Source: JAPLHV01 sp964464245 (GTDB lineage: Bacteria > Caldisericota > JANLFM01). From it: a stretch of DNA of 5,769 nt. The stretch is from positions 1 through 5,769 of the forward strand of contig CAYXFH010000033.1 of NCBI GenBank assembly GCA_964464245.1, read 5' to 3'. How positions within the stretch are numbered: position 1 is the stretch's first letter; every line of letters starts with the position of its first letter. A program made the translations under genes and the position numbers. The notes below the pieces were generated by a model. The model had not been told where the DNA came from and searched no databases. It worked only from the letters and a program-made list of their open reading frames with translations. Below, piece by piece: positions 4,170 through 5,769 of the stretch.

Positions 4170-5769
4170 CTAATGAGGGCCACCTGCCCAACCAAATCCG
4201 AGCCCATATAGGATAGTGCCGGTAGTGACCAGGTGATAGCCATCATCATAGACACTCACCGGGAAAGCGGGAGACGGGGGAGCCGGAAGGGCGTTGTCCA
4301 CCAGTTGCACGGTCCAGCCGTTGCCCAGGTTCTGGAGAGAAGCCTCGCCAAAATTGGCCTGGAGCAGCAGCCAATCCGTGGAAGTACTGAGGTTCAGGCT
4401 GGAGGCGCCGCCCTCGAGACGATAAGCAGGACCTTTCGGCACACGCAGGATGGTGGCATGAACCTGTTTCTTGCCGTCGGTCTTGAAGACGCCGCCATCG
4501 GCGCCTGCGTAGAGGATCCTGGGAGAAGACGGATCAATGGTTAACTTACCGATCTGGAGGGCGTACCCATCGAGCCCTTGATTCATGGTCTCCCAGTTGG
4601 CACCGCCATTGATGCTTCGAAATACGCCGCCGTACCTGGTTCCGGCATAGAGGATCTGGCTGTTGGAGGGGTCGATGGCGATGGAACCAATGGAAAAACT
4701 GGTGATCCCGTTGTTGACGGCGCTCCAGTTGCTTCCCCCGTTGGTGCTCTTGAAGGCGCCCGCATCGGTTGCGGCATAGAGGATCTGGCTGTTGGAGGGG
4801 TCAATGGCGATGTCGGCGACCAGCGTGCCGGTCAACCCGTTGTTGATCTCGCTCCAGTTGCTCCCCCCGTTGGCGCTCTTGAATACGCCGCCATACAACG
4901 TGCCGGCGTAAAGGGTTGGATCTACCACCTCACTGCCATGGTGGGGAGGAATGTAGGAAGCCAGGCACAGCACCACGTTGCGGGTCAGCCCGTTGGACCA
5001 GGGCTCCCAGCTCGCCCCGCCGTCCGTGCTCCTGAAGACCGCGCTGCCACGGGTACCGGCGTAGAGGGTCCGGGGAGTGGAGCCAAAAACCAGGCAGAGC
5101 GCGTCGTTGTTCACGAGGCCGCTGGAGGAAGCATTCCAGCTCGCCCCTCCATCCGTGCTCTTGCAAACCCCGCCGCCATCGGCGCCGGCGTAGAGGGCTT
5201 CTAGCGGAGAGGTATCGATGAGAACGCTATTCACGTTGTAGCTTGTCAGCCCGCTGGAGGAAGCATTCCAGCTTGCCCCTCCATCCCTGCTCTTGAAGAG
5301 CCCGTAGCCACGGGTACTGGCGTAAAGGATTTGTGAATTGCGGGGATCGATCGTCAACGCATTTACGGTGGAGCCTTGAATCCCGCTGGAGGATCGGTTC
5401 CAGTGGAACGAAGAGGCTTTGGCCGGGTTCATCAGGCTCACCAGCGGCGTCGGATTCCCGGTTGGCTTCAGAGCATCCGCCGTGGTCAGGAGGGCGGCCC
5501 GGATCCCGAAAGATGCCTCGTCCCGTGTCTGAATGGCGAAGAACTGAGCCCGCGAGAGGACGTCTTGCCCTCCCTGAAAGAGGGGAACCCGGGGGTTGGT
5601 GGTGGGCGTGGCGCTGAAGGCGACCAGGCGGGCTGCCCCGACCAGGAAACGGTCCACCTCGGCGCTGAGGTTGGGGGTGTAGGACTTGTCCAGGTAATCC
5701 TTGGCGTCATGGCCGCTGGGATCCCGCTGGTTAAGGGCCTCGGTGTAGATCTGGATGCCTCGGTACTCG
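4170..5769 (-). CDS. Gene C: paralogue of B with an inserted Asp-box beta-propeller, N-terminus cut by the window edge
   Basis: The last 532 residues are visible; the frame is open to the right edge, so the true start is outside. A GTG at 5657 is an internal Val codon, not a likely start. Residues 1 to about 110 match B's helical domain (EYRGIQIYTEAL, VDRFLVGAARLV, RAQFFAIQT, ADAL). Residues about 121-431 form a propeller of six full Asp-box blades (S-x-[DN]-G-G-x-x-W beginning near 160, 204, 247, 298, 341 and 385) plus a degenerate seventh. Residues about 437-528 match B's GFGWA domain, and the protein then ends GGPH. BNR-type propellers usually bind glycans or proteins, or act as rigid scaffolds. 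The catalytic residues of a sialidase are not evident, so a binding or display role is inferred. A B-like signal peptide, GWN modules and coiled coil are expected upstream. Confidence 0.92.
   Translation of the reverse strand, partial: EYRGIQIYTEALNQRDPSGHDAKDYLDKSYTPNLSAEVDRFLVGAARLVAFSATPTTNPRVPLFQGGQDVLSRAQFFAIQTRDEASFGIRAALLTTADALKPTGNPTPLVSLMNPAKASSFHWNRSSSGIQGSTVNALTIDPRNSQILYASTRGYGLFKSRDGGASWNASSSGLTSYNVNSVLIDTSPLEALYAGADGGGVCKSTDGGASWNASSSGLVNNDALCLVFGSTPRTLYAGTRGSAVFRSTDGGASWEPWSNGLTRNVVLCLASYIPPHHGSEVVDPTLYAGTLYGGVFKSANGGSNWSEINNGLTGTLVADIAIDPSNSQILYAATDAGAFKSTNGGSNWSAVNNGITSFSIGSIAIDPSNSQILYAGTRYGGVFRSINGGANWETMNQGLDGYALQIGKLTIDPSSPRILYAGADGGVFKTDGKKQVHATILRVPKGPAYRLEGGASSLNLSTSTDWLLLQANFGEASLQNLGNGWTVQLVDNALPAPPSPAFPVSVYDDGYHLVTTGTILYGLGFGWAGGPH
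4476..5408 (-). repeat. Beta-propeller blade repeats within gene C (about 43 codons each)
   Basis: Tandem degenerate repeats of about 129-132 bp, one longer because of an inserted loop. Each encodes a pattern of hydrophobic 'IDPxxxxILYAGT' strand, 'GGVFKS', Asp box and 'W-x(4)-[NS]-G-[LI]'. Blades 1-3 carry S-x-D-G-G, and blades 4-6 carry S-x-N-G-G. The insert starts at FHWNRSSSGI, a half-blade, and ends at GVFKTDG, the complementary half. The ring is therefore predicted to close as a seven-bladed propeller. Confidence 0.85.

Noticed and set aside
3998..4216. 72-codon plus-strand frame spanning the C-B gap
   Set aside because: It overlaps the promoter and leader of B and the 3' end of C on the opposite strand, with no ribosome binding site and low-complexity composition.
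4476..5408. Sialidase activity for gene C from its Asp boxes
   Set aside because: Asp boxes are structural turns found in many non-enzymatic propellers. I see no arginine triad or other catalytic pattern.
4170..5657. Gene C starting at the GTG at 5657
   Set aside because: The frame stays open to the window edge, and the 37 upstream codons (EYRGIQIYTEAL...) align with gene B, so this GTG is internal.
1..5769. Diversity-generating retroelement, CRISPR array or insertion sequence driving the variation
   Set aside because: There is no reverse transcriptase, no template/variable repeat pair with adenine-biased changes, no regular direct repeats with spacers, and no transposase or terminal inverted repeats.

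Overview
The window is bacterial DNA, G+C-rich over most of its length (hand-counted lines range from about 48% to 68%). It has standard GGAGG ribosome binding sites, Sec-type signal peptides and no introns. The proteins look like large secreted or cell-surface proteins of an environmental, probably diderm bacterium. The sequence does not fix the phylum. No tRNA, rRNA, CRISPR array, transposase or phage gene is visible.

Layout: all three real genes lie on the minus strand, so transcription runs from high to low coordinates, and all three are paralogues. Gene C (4170-5769) enters from the right edge without its N-terminus. Gene B (1281-3938) is complete, 885 residues from the start chosen here. 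Gene A (1-985) has its start in the window and runs off the left edge. About 230 bp separate C from B and about 295 bp separate B from A. Neither gap has a convincing rho-independent terminator. A and B share a roughly 235-bp block of about 89% identity. It begins at a putative extended -10 promoter and runs through the 5' untranslated region, the ribosome binding site and the signal peptide. Each copy therefore seems to carry its own expression and export cassette.

Protein architecture: A and B begin with a signal peptide, then a proline-rich linker, two copies of a 'GWN...P-F...G-x-x-Y-W' beta-module, and a coiled-coil segment. In B this is followed by a helical domain, a domain ending at 'GFGWA', and a cysteine-bearing beta-rich tail that C lacks. 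C shares B's helical domain and GFGWA domain. Between them, where B has only a short linker, C carries a roughly 310-residue Asp-box (BNR-like) beta-propeller. C then stops four codons after the GFGWA motif, where B continues for about 220 more residues.

Interpretation: the locus looks like a tandem family of exported multidomain proteins with a constant leader and scaffold and exchangeable display modules (an inserted propeller or an appended tail). That fits an adhesion, recognition or effector role, but no enzymatic or toxin motif proves one. The sequence directly shows the paralogy, the insertion and the leader conservation. The function is inference.
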